NCBI GenBank assembly: GCA_002379985.1
Contig: DFVG01000010.1
Location: forward strand, 6,288-70,287
Length of the DNA: 64,000 bases
Source of the DNA: Flavobacteriaceae bacterium UBA4166
GTDB taxonomy: Bacteria > Bacteroidota > Bacteroidia > Flavobacteriales > Flavobacteriaceae
Direction: 5' to 3'
The notes below the pieces were generated by a model. That model was not told the DNA's origin. It worked only from the letters and a program-made list of their open reading frames with translations, and did no database searches. Shown here one piece after another: positions 50,224-59,000 of this stretch; the first letter of the stretch is position 1, and each line of letters starts with the position of its first letter. Both the position numbers and the translations under genes were made by a program.

Positions 50224-52047
50224 ATGACAGGAGAAATAATTTTAGTGTTTGGCATCTTATTGGCAACAATTATCTTATTTGCCATCGAGATCTTTCCGGT
50301 TGATAAGGTTGCCATCTTATTAATTGTAGCCTTAAGCCTTTCGGGACTCGTAAGTCCGGAAGAAGCGATTTCCGGATTTTCAAACACCGCCACCATCACC
50401 ATTCTGGCATTGATGATTTTGGCGTTAGGTATGGAAGATACGGGTGTGATCGCCACCTTAGCCCGGTTTCTCAATAAGCTGCATGCCCTTCCACTATTAT
50501 TACTAGTGCCGGCCTTTATGTTTATCACAGCGGGTATTTCAGCATTTATTAGTACTACTGCGGTGGTGATCGTATTCATTAAGATCATTGGAGAGTTAAG
50601 CAAACGATTTGATATTCCTCGCTCTAAGTTATTGATGCCTATTTCTTTCGCAGGAATCATGGGAGGTAGTTGTACATTGATGGGAACCTCTACCAACCTG
50701 CTGGTAAACAGTACCGCACAAAAGCTTGGGGCAGAACGCTTCAGTTTTTTTGAATTCTCGCTCTACGGTCTTATCTTTCTTGTCATTGCTGTTGTGGTGG
50801 TGACAATTGCTTCTCGATGGCTTCCGAAAGAAAGTTCGCCGAGCCTGGAAGAAGAATATAAATTAGAAGATTATGTTACTACGGTGCATATTTTAGAGGA
50901 TTCCGAATTAATCGATAAAAAGATTCAGGACACCTTTCTCTTCGGAAATAAAAATATCGCTGTCCTAAAACTGATTCGAAAAGGCGTGGTTACCAATGCT
51001 CCTGGAAAGTACATTCAATTGCAACAACATGATAAGTTGATCCTCATGTGTGATTTTGAAAATTTGGTGCGATTGCATCAGGCCAATCATTTGAGTGTAC
51101 ACGAAAAGCAGCATTTACATAAGATTCCGGAAGAAGCGATGGAGGCCATCTCAGAAGTTCCCGAAACGGAAGTTCCTGTTGAATTTGTAGAGTTATTGAT
51201 CTTACCGGGTTCTGATCTCATCGGAAAGAACTTACGAGACCTTCGGAGCGAAAACATTGGAGACGCAACGCCGATTGGTGTTCAAAAACGAAGAAATATT
51301 AGAAACACGAGAGAACGCTTGATTCGAAAAGATTTTGAGAAGATCAATTTAAAACCGGGCGACCGTCTTTTAGTAAACGTCCCTGAAAATGAACTTGAAA
51401 GTTTGTATCAATTAACAAACATTGCAGTCTTGCGGGAAATGGAAGCGATAGAAAATCCTTCCGGAACCAAACGCTATTTAGGATTTGGAATTCTACTATC
51501 AGTCATCGGACTGGCAGCGTCTGGAGTTCTGTCAATTTTAATAAGTTCTCTATTAGGGGTTTCCCTATTATTACTTACTGGTTGCATTTCACTGAACAAT
51601 GTGTACCACCGCGTGAACTGGCAAGTTATCTTTTTATTGGCCGGAATGATCCCTTTAGGGGTGGCCATGCATAATACGGGAGCAGACGTTTGGATCTCTG
51701 AACAGCTTATGACAATCATGAGCGGTCAATCGAGTATGTTTATTATCGGACTCATATTTTTGGTGACGATGCTCATGAGCGGGATCATCAGCAATAATGC
51801 CACCGCGATCATCATGACGCCCATCGCCATTGCCGTGGCAACCGGACTAGAGTTATCCTTAATGCCATTTTTGCTTGCGGTGCTTTTTGGTGCGAATTTT
51901 AGCTTTTTCACGCCCATGGGATATCAAACCAATACATTGATATATGGTATGGGTATTTATAAATTTAAACACTTTTTATGGATAGGAGGCATCTTATCAA
52001 TTGTCCTTTGGGCAGTAGGAACCTTATTACTATCCACCTTATTATAA
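50224..52047 (+). CDS. SLC13-family anion permease with TrkA_C domains
   Basis: 607 residues. Two membrane halves with the DASS motifs STTAVVIVFIK, GGSCTLMGTSTNLL and SNNATAIIMTPIAIA, separated by two RCK_C/TrkA_C domains (about 220-400; ILEDSELIDKKIQDT, LILPGSDLIGKNLRDL). Transports sulfate, dicarboxylate or another anion with Na+ or H+; the insert probably binds a ligand that gates flux. Followed after 19 bp by an MscS channel, so osmotic or ion homeostasis is a plausible shared theme. Confidence 0.92.
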   Translation: MTGEIILVFGILLATIILFAIEIFPVDKVAILLIVALSLSGLVSPEEAISGFSNTATITILALMILALGMEDTGVIATLARFLNKLHALPLLLLVPAFMFITAGISAFISTTAVVIVFIKIIGELSKRFDIPRSKLLMPISFAGIMGGSCTLMGTSTNLLVNSTAQKLGAERFSFFEFSLYGLIFLVIAVVVVTIASRWLPKESSPSLEEEYKLEDYVTTVHILEDSELIDKKIQDTFLFGNKNIAVLKLIRKGVVTNAPGKYIQLQQHDKLILMCDFENLVRLHQANHLSVHEKQHLHKIPEEAMEAISEVPETEVPVEFVELLILPGSDLIGKNLRDLRSENIGDATPIGVQKRRNIRNTRERLIRKDFEKINLKPGDRLLVNVPENELESLYQLTNIAVLREMEAIENPSGTKRYLGFGILLSVIGLAASGVLSILISSLLGVSLLLLTGCISLNNVYHRVNWQVIFLLAGMIPLGVAMHNTGADVWISEQLMTIMSGQSSMFIIGLIFLVTMLMSGIISNNATAIIMTPIAIAVATGLELSLMPFLLAVLFGANFSFFTPMGYQTNTLIYGMGIYKFKHFLWIGGILSIVLWAVGTLLLSTLL

Positions 52048-52066
52048 ACCAACAAAACAAAACGTT

Positions 52067-52963
52067 ATGGAATTTTCAATAAACGACGCCATTAATAATT
52101 TATGGGAAAAACTTGATGGCTGGTTAGACGCTATTATTCTGAAATTACCCAATATGGTAGTCGCTATTCTGGTGATGATCCTATTTTATTTCCTGGCCAA
52201 GTACGTGAGTCGATTTACCAAGAAAATCGCTTTTAAAGGAATCAAACAGGAATCCATTAAGCAGATGCTTACCAAGATTCTTTTTGCAGTCATCTTATTG
52301 GTAGGGTTTTTTATTGCCCTCGGAATACTAGAGCTCGACAAAGCGCTTACCTCTATCTTAGCCGGAGCAGGTGTCGTTGGACTGGCAATCGGTCTGGCCC
52401 TCCAAGGAACCTTAGGCAACACGGTTTCAGGATTGGTACTTTCCTTCCTGCCGAAGGTACGTATTGGTGATTTTATAGAAACAGGCGATAAAAAAGGATA
52501 TGTTACTGAAATTAGCCTTCGGAATATTGTAATCCGTCAAACCGATAATGAATATGTCATTATTCCAAATTCCACGTTTGTAGACAACCCATTCACAAAC
52601 TATTCGTGGACCGAACGTTCTCGTATTGATGTTGCCTGCGGCGTGGGTTATGAAGATGATTTAGAAAAAGTAGAGCGCCTAGTGACAGAAGTGATCGATC
52701 AGAATTTTGAGCAGCTTGAAGGAGAGGGTGTTGAATTCTTTTTTACGGAATTTGGTGATAGCTCTATCAATTTTGTGACGCGATTCTGGATTAACAGTAC
52801 GAAACCAAAACCCAAATTGGCTGCAAAACATAAAGCCATTATGCTCATTAAAAAACGTTTCGATGCCGAAGGAGTCAATATCCCCTTCCCGATTCGCACC
52901 TTGGATTTTGGCAAAAATCAGTTGCAAATGGTTTCGAAACATTCTGGAAACGGAACGTCATAA
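52067..52963 (+). CDS. Mechanosensitive channel, MscS family
   Basis: 298 residues, three N-terminal helices, pore helix TM3 with AGAGVVGLAIGLALQGTLGN, then the MscS beta domain (FIETGDKKGYVTEISLRNIVIRQTDN is the matching stretch, about residues 138-163, with NSTFVDNPFTNYS after it) and the cage domain. Opens under membrane tension to release solutes. Probably co-transcribed with the SLC13 permease. Terminator follows. Confidence 0.95.
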   Translation: MEFSINDAINNLWEKLDGWLDAIILKLPNMVVAILVMILFYFLAKYVSRFTKKIAFKGIKQESIKQMLTKILFAVILLVGFFIALGILELDKALTSILAGAGVVGLAIGLALQGTLGNTVSGLVLSFLPKVRIGDFIETGDKKGYVTEISLRNIVIRQTDNEYVIIPNSTFVDNPFTNYSWTERSRIDVACGVGYEDDLEKVERLVTEVIDQNFEQLEGEGVEFFFTEFGDSSINFVTRFWINSTKPKPKLAAKHKAIMLIKKRFDAEGVNIPFPIRTLDFGKNQLQMVSKHSGNGTS

Positions 52964-52984
52964 ATCAAATCTTTTTGCATCAAG

Positions 52985-53018
52985 AAAAAAAGAGGGTTGG
53001 AAAACAACCCTCTTTTTT
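52985..53018 (+). terminator. Rho-independent terminator
   Basis: AAAAAAGAGGGTTG / CAACCCTCTTTTTT, near-perfect stem with a 5-nt loop and a T run, ending the permease-MscS unit. Confidence 0.88.
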
Positions 53019-53144
53019 ATTCATTATCAGCCTCTTAAAAATTACGTTATCAGACTTTTAACAAAACAATAGCATTCCTTAGGGAAAAACTTTAAGGATA
53101 CCACCCTTTATTTGTACTCAACAAACCTATTAAACTAAATAATC

Positions 53145-53999
53145 ATGAAAATGAAACTTGCACTTCCCCTAATCGCAGGAGCCTTAATTTTTACTTCCTG
53201 TGTTTCAAAAAAGAAATATGTAGAATTACAAGACCAATACAATGAGTCGCAATCAGCTTTGATGAAGACTCAGGTCGAAAAAGAAAAGATCGAGGCAAAA
53301 TATGCCGCCATCGAAGAACGTGTTGCCAACTACAACGCGAAAATCAAATCCCTTTCTGATACCAACGAAGATCTTGAGATGAACAGCTTGAGAAAGTATG
53401 AGAATGTGGTCCTTTCGAATAAAGAAAAGGAACAGATGAAAAAAGCGTTGGCAAATGTAGATCAACAAGAGTTGGCTCAAGCGCAAACTCTTCAGGACAG
53501 TATGAATTTGATCATTTCTTATAACTTGAAGAAAAACTTAGACAACAATCTTGTAGCCGACGGTGAAGAGGATGATATTAACATCGATATAGATGATACC
53601 GTTGTAATGATCAATATTTCCGATAAGCTATTATTTAATTCCGGAAGTTACCGTGTAAACCCTAAAGCTAATGATTTATTGGGCCGACTTGCTGAAATCA
53701 TTAATAGTGAACCTGCTTTAGAGGTAATGATCGAAGGACATACCGATGCTCGCACTGTGAAAAACGGAGCCTATATTAAAGATAATTGGGAGTTGAGTGT
53801 GGAACGTTCTACTGCAGTGATTAGAACCCTGCAAGACAAATTTAACGTAGCACCTGAGAAATTAATCGCGGCCGGGCGTAGTAGTTACAATCCTGTTGCA
53901 GATAATGAAACTGCCGATGGACGCTCAAAAAACCGTAGAACACGTATTGTCATTCTACCAAACTTAGATAAATTCTTAGCGCTGTTATCAGCTAACTAA
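53145..53999 (+). CDS. OmpA-family lipoprotein with coiled coil
   Basis: 284 residues. Lipobox FTSCVS; coiled coil about 25-120 (YVELQDQYNESQSALMKT...EKIEAKYAAIEERV); C-terminal OmpA domain with LLFNSGSYRVNP, MIEGHTDAR, LSVERSTAVIRTL and SKNRRTRIVI. Same plan as Pal-like cell-wall anchors of Bacteroidota. Flanked by strong terminators on both sides, so it is a single gene, probably highly expressed. Confidence 0.92.
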   Translation: MKMKLALPLIAGALIFTSCVSKKKYVELQDQYNESQSALMKTQVEKEKIEAKYAAIEERVANYNAKIKSLSDTNEDLEMNSLRKYENVVLSNKEKEQMKKALANVDQQELAQAQTLQDSMNLIISYNLKKNLDNNLVADGEEDDINIDIDDTVVMINISDKLLFNSGSYRVNPKANDLLGRLAEIINSEPALEVMIEGHTDARTVKNGAYIKDNWELSVERSTAVIRTLQDKFNVAPEKLIAAGRSSYNPVADNETADGRSKNRRTRIVILPNLDKFLALLSAN

Positions 54000-54023
54000 G
54001 ATTTGCAACTCTTTTGAAAGAAT

Positions 54024-54052
54024 AAAAAGCGGCTCCTGAAGCCGCTTTTTTT
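54024..54052 (+). terminator. Rho-independent terminator
   Basis: AAAAAGCGGCT / AGCCGCTTTTTTT perfect stem, 5-nt loop, seven Ts, after the OmpA-lipoprotein gene. Confidence 0.9.
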
Positions 54053-54122
54053 ATTTCTTGATCTCAAATTATGTATCTTTAAGTAACCGTACGATGATTG
54101 CCCGTATCTAGACCCCCACGTT

Positions 54123-54554
54123 ATGCAGGTTATAAATTCACCTTTCTACGCTGATTGTCTTCATACCATCAAAAAACCATTTGGTGAATTTTTTATATTC
54201 CCCGATTTTGTGATTGGTGAAATTTCTGAAGGGGTACATTACAATTGGGATCTTGCCATTGAGGTGATTGAAGAAGTATATGAGTATTTTGGATCCAGAG
54301 ATATTGATGTGACTTATATTTCAAACCGTATACACTCCTATTCATTACATCCACAAGACTGGATAAAATTTTTTAAGAATAACCACTATATCAATGGCTT
54401 CGGAATAGTTACTTATAACAAAATTACCTTTAAGAATGTACTTATCGAGAAATTATTCTTTACCTCAAACCTTCGCCAATTTGAAACACTCGAAGCTGCC
54501 ATAGATTGGGCACTATCGCTTTCTTCAAGAAACAAAAGACGCAAAAAGGGATAA
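54123..54554 (+). CDS. SpoIIAA-like small protein (paralogue 1)
   Basis: 143 residues, no signal or membrane segment. Alternating strands and helices ending FETLEAAIDWALSL, the C-terminal pattern of STAS/SpoIIAA-like proteins of flavobacteria. The following gene (54634) has the same ending (FENLDDAVQWAKAF) and similar length, so they are tandem relatives of about 20-25 percent identity by eye. Function unknown; basic C-terminus (RNKRRKKG). Confidence 0.6.
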   Translation: MQVINSPFYADCLHTIKKPFGEFFIFPDFVIGEISEGVHYNWDLAIEVIEEVYEYFGSRDIDVTYISNRIHSYSLHPQDWIKFFKNNHYINGFGIVTYNKITFKNVLIEKLFFTSNLRQFETLEAAIDWALSLSSRNKRRKKG

Positions 54555-54586
54555 GATAAAAATAAGTAGTGTTAAAATCTTAATGT

Positions 54587-54620
54587 TTTGTTAAAGGAAT
54601 TGATAAATAGACTAGATTTG
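54587..54620 (+). promoter_or_regulatory. Promoter of second SpoIIAA-like gene
   Basis: TTTG (54587-54590), 22-bp spacer, TAGATTTG (54613-54620, exact -7), 13 bp before the ATG at 54634. Confidence 0.5.
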
Positions 54621-54633
54621 TTGCCATATATCT

Positions 54634-55005
54634 ATGATCATGGCGTTACAACATCTTACCGATTTCTGTGAATTACATCTCTTTGACCGGTATGCGATTC
54701 TTAAGACATTTGAGAATCAATTGATGGATTCTAAAAAAGTAAAAGCGCTTCAAAAAATGTTTGCAGCACATTTTAAGGCCAGTGAATTTGTATTAATCTC
54801 CGATCGAAGTCATCAATACCAAATAGATCTAAATATCTACAAAGGCCCGAAAATACCAACCCTAAAGGGTGTTGCCGTTGTTTCAAAGACACCAGGTGAA
54901 CGAGACCGAGCTTTACAGGAACAATCGCTGTACGATAATAGTTTTGCCTTTTTTGAGAATCTTGACGACGCTGTTCAATGGGCAAAAGCATTTTTCCGCT
55001 ATTAG
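54634..55005 (+). CDS. SpoIIAA-like small protein (paralogue 2)
   Basis: 123 residues (ATG at 54634 or 54640). Helical start (TDFCELHLFDRYAILKTFENQ), strand EFVLISDRSHQYQIDLNIY, GVAVVSKTPGERDRAL, end FAFFENLDDAVQWAKAFFRY. Same fold class as the previous gene. Has its own exact promoter, so the two are separately expressed. Convergent with the CI-like repressor 12 bp later. Confidence 0.65.
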   Translation: MIMALQHLTDFCELHLFDRYAILKTFENQLMDSKKVKALQKMFAAHFKASEFVLISDRSHQYQIDLNIYKGPKIPTLKGVAVVSKTPGERDRALQEQSLYDNSFAFFENLDDAVQWAKAFFRY

Positions 55006-55017
55006 CAGAATTCAATG

Positions 55018-55632
55018 TTACCCTGATACAGCAGGAAATTCTTCCAGCGCTTCAACAAGTTGATAAATATCTGAAATATCCTTTTCGGGCTCAATCTCTT
55101 GAAGGTCTGAAATTCTCTGATATTTTAAATGATAACAGTTGTCATTTGTATCACTGCTATACAACTCATCAATGACGCATACATTATTCTGAAATTTTAT
55201 GATGTATGCGGTCGCTTCTTTAATTTTATTCTTCCGAATCTTCTGCCCCACCACAACACTGCCTTTGGCGACAGACGGATGGGTAGACTCTTCTATCTTT
55301 AAAACGATAATATTTCGGTTGGTATTTACTAATTTTAGCTTGCGTACATCCGACTCAACCACTAAAAGTCGTTTTTGTTGATGTGAATCCGACTTCAATG
55401 TTACATCTTCTGTCGGTTGAGTTTCTCGTTCTTCTCCAAAGAAAATATAATTTAGATTCAATTGACGCTCGTTACAAAGTGCGATTACCTTATTAAAATC
55501 AAGCGTATCCCTTTTTTTCCAAGTAGAAAGTGTATTGGGTTTTATATCTAAAAGTTTACAGAGTGCTTTATCTGAGGTAAGTAGAAGTTCATTTTTTATT
55601 CTTTCGATTACGGTAATAGCCGATTGTGCCAT
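55018..55632 (-). CDS. CI-like repressor with degenerate S24 domain
   Basis: 204 residues. N-terminal phage-CI HTH (ALCKLLDIKPNTLSTWKKRD) and a C-terminal beta domain in the place of the S24 peptidase (STHPSVAKGSVVVGQKI, TAYIIKFQNNVCVIDEL). The GDSM nucleophile loop and the catalytic Lys context are not recognisable, so self-cleavage is doubtful. Candidate promoter TTG/TATCTTTA at 55742-55771. Divergent from the T9SS adhesin; a palindrome (56022-56035) in that gap is a possible operator. Relation to a prophage is not evident nearby. Confidence 0.8.
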   Translation of the reverse strand: MAQSAITVIERIKNELLLTSDKALCKLLDIKPNTLSTWKKRDTLDFNKVIALCNERQLNLNYIFFGEERETQPTEDVTLKSDSHQQKRLLVVESDVRKLKLVNTNRNIIVLKIEESTHPSVAKGSVVVGQKIRKNKIKEATAYIIKFQNNVCVIDELYSSDTNDNCYHLKYQRISDLQEIEPEKDISDIYQLVEALEEFPAVSG

Positions 55633-55741
55633 ATATCACTTTTTACTAATACATGCCCAACATTGGGGAGGTATGTTACAGATCACTTTTAAACACCTTC
55701 TGGAGAATAAAAGCAACTTTTAATTAGGGAGTTAACTCGAA

Positions 55742-55771
55742 TAAAGATACCATTATTTGCAAATAAGTCAA
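55742..55771 (-). promoter_or_regulatory. Promoter of CI-like repressor
   Basis: On the minus strand TTG (55771-55769), 19-bp spacer, TATCTTTA (55749-55742). Transcript leader would be about 100 nt. Confidence 0.35.
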
Positions 55772-55905
55772 GTTTAAATTCAAATTCCAACATTTTTGTA
55801 ACAACTTCTAATTAAAAATAAGAAAATGTTAACGTTTCTTCCCCTTGATCGTAAGCTTTAAGACTGCAATATTCATAGGGTCTTCATGGTTTTTTCTTAG
55901 ACTCA

Positions 55906-56035
55906 TCTCAAAATGAGAACTCTCTTATTGAGAATATTTAACATATTTTTAAGATTTATTTTTATAACTTAGACCATATATCGATGATTCTAGACTTTCA
56001 TCGCGAGCGAATCCTCACCTTGTAGTAATTACTAC
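55906..56035. promoter_or_regulatory. Hairpins and palindrome upstream of adhesin
   Basis: The 464-bp gap 55633-56096 holds no open frame. TCTCA-AAA-TGAGA (55906-55918) is followed by TCTC...GAGA (55921-55933). GTAGTAATTACTAC (56022-56035) is a perfect 14-bp palindrome 62 bp before the adhesin ATG. These are candidate control sites for the repressor-adhesin divergent pair; no clean -33/-7 pair was found for the adhesin. Confidence 0.4.
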
Positions 56036-56096
56036 TTGTTCGTTAGAAGTAACGATTATTCGTTGCACATAAGAAGAACTTCAAAGCCCCGAATAT

Positions 56097-59000
56097 ATGA
56101 TACGATTTCTACCTAATCCGTTTGTCTGTCTCTTGATCTTTTTAATCTATCACAGCAGTACGACCCTGTTGATGAGTCAGACCCCAACTTTAGCTAATCA
56201 AGTAACCCTTAGCAATCATGTGGATGACCCCGAAAACGCCACTGAAGACAATGAAGAATTCGCCGTACTTAATTCGTATGGTGGAGATATTCTGGGTGGC
56301 GGAAGCTTTTCAGGAGAATTAGAGCTTGCCTTTCCTGAACAAGTTCCTGCCAATACTACCACCTATATCCGAATCGATTTTGATGAAGATATCTTGAATG
56401 CACTCCTCGGCGGAAGTTTAGGCACACTACTTGCCGATGTGGTTGGAACCATCGTTTTTGGCAATCACTACTTCAATGTAGAAGCGAGAAACGGAAGCGA
56501 TACCGTGTTAAACAAATCATCCATAGTTCCGCCAGATAACTGGCGCTTTAGAATTGTACAAGATGATGAAGCTAACTTCTATATCGCCATTACTCCTAAT
56601 CAGCCCTATGACAGAATTTATATTGAAGACAATACAGATGCTTTACTGCTGGGCACCTTTAATAGCATGAATGTATACAAGGCGTTCTACTATGCAGAAG
56701 CCGATTGTGCTATCGATCCCTTGTTTACTGATTTTGACGGAAATGGACTAACGGTTGACCTGCTAGATTTAGGGGGAGCCGGAGTAACCAACCCACATCA
56801 TGCCATTGATCAAGACACTACCAATTTTTCTGAAATTAGCTTGGGAATTATTGGCGTAGCTGCTTCTATGGAGCAAAACATTTATTTTCCGAAAACCTAT
56901 AGCCCTTCTGAAACCCTAGAAATCACACTACAAACAGAACCTACCTTAGTGACGCTGGGTATTTTAAATGAAGTGGAAGTGTTGGCTTTTGATAAGGGAG
57001 CCCTTACTTTTTACAGTGATATTAACACCTTGCTTACCGCCGATCTATTGACGCTACTGCAAAATGGAGAACAGGCTACCATCCCTATTGAACCTGGGGT
57101 TGCCTTCGATCGCATCACGGTTCGCCTCAATTCCTTGATCGGTGTTAGTCTCTCACAATCGCTAGACCTGTATGGAGTTAGTATTACCGGACCTGCCACA
57201 CCTACCACCAGTGACGATAATCAGTCCTTCTGTTTGGTCGACGAACCTACCGTAGCCGATATAGATGTTAATGAACCTGATGTGATTTGGTATGACACAC
57301 CTATGGCTGGAACTCCTTATGCACCAACAGATCCGTTGACGGACGGTGCGACCTATTATGGGGCACAACGCGTTGAAGGTTGCGAAAGTGAAGAGCGACT
57401 TGCCGTAACCATTTCAGTAAACGATACCGATACGCCTACCACTTCTGACGACACCCAAGAATTTTGCTTGATTGATGCGCCCACCATAGCAGACCTTCAA
57501 GCCGAAGGCCCTACAATTCAGTGGTATTTGGAACCTACAGGAGGAACACCTTTAGCTCCCAGCGAAGCACTTATGGATGGGGAAACCTACTTTGCCACCG
57601 CCACCGGAACCAATGGTTGTGAAAGCGCAAATCGATTGGAAGTTTCCGTAGTGATAGCAGACACCCCTACTCCAACGACTTCAGACGCAACACAAAGTTT
57701 CTGTTTGGTTGACACACCCACGATTGCCGATCTTGAAGCGGAAGGCCCTATGATTGTGTGGTATGACGCTCCCGAAGACGGAACGCCATACCTCCCCACA
57801 GATATTCTTGTAGACGGGGAAACGTATTTCGCTTCTGCTACGGATGCTTCCGGATGTGAAAGCGCTACTCGCTTAGAAGTAAGTGTTTCCCTGAATAACA
57901 CAGACACTCCTACCACCAGCGATGCAAATCAAGATTTTTGTCAGATTGATACCCCTACTGTTTCCGACTTACAAGCGGATGGTCCTTCCATACAGTGGTA
58001 CGATACTGAATCTGGCGGAACGCCGCTAGAACCTACAGAACCGCTAACAGATGGAGCAACCTACTATGCGACGGCAACTGGCACCAATGGTTGTGAAAGT
58101 ATAAATCGTTTGGAAGTAGCCGTGACAATCAACAATACACCTACACCAACAACAGACAACAGTACTCAGCAATTCTGCTTAAGTGATGCCCCTACTGTTG
58201 CCGATTTACAAGCAGACGGACCCTCTATTCAATGGTATCTTGATGCTACCGGAGGCGCACCCTTAGCGCCAACGACAGCCCTTACAAACAACACGACCTA
58301 CTACGCTACAGCGACAGACGCTTCCGGATGTGAAAGTGTGGAACGTTTGGAAGTACTAGCCTTGCTCAATGACCCTGATGCCCCTACCACAGATAACACG
58401 ACGCAAGAGTTTTGTGTTGTTGACGCTCCAACAGTAGCAGACCTACAAGCAACGGGCGGCACAATTACATGGTATGATATGCCTACCGGAGGAACAGCAT
58501 ATGACCCCACAGATCCATTAGTAGACGGTCAAATCTATTATGCGACAGCGACTGATGCTAACGGATGTGAAAGCAGTGAACGTTTGGAGGTACTGGCGTC
58601 AATTTTAGACACCGATGCCCCCACCACCGATAACTCTACGCAAACGTTTTGTGTCATTGACCTTCCTACCGTGGCAAATCTACAAGCCGAAGGCGAAAAT
58701 ATCCAATGGTATGACGTAGCGACAGGAGGCGTGCCATTAGACCCATCCGAACCATTGGTTTCAGGAAATACGTATTATGCAACTGCCACGAACGCCACCG
58801 GTTGTGAAAGTTCAGAACGACTTTCCGTATTGGCAACCATCGAAGATACTGATGCCCCAACAACAGACAATAGTACTCAGGAGTTCTGTCAAATAGACGA
58901 ACCTAAAGTAGCAGATCTTCAGGCAACCGGCCCCAATATTGTTTGGTATGATATGCCTTCCGGCGGAACCCCTTATGACCCAACCGACCTACTTATGGAC

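Noticed and set aside
55018..55632. CI-like repressor taken as sign of a prophage
   Set aside because: No integrase, structural or lysis genes around; flanked by ordinary chromosomal genes.
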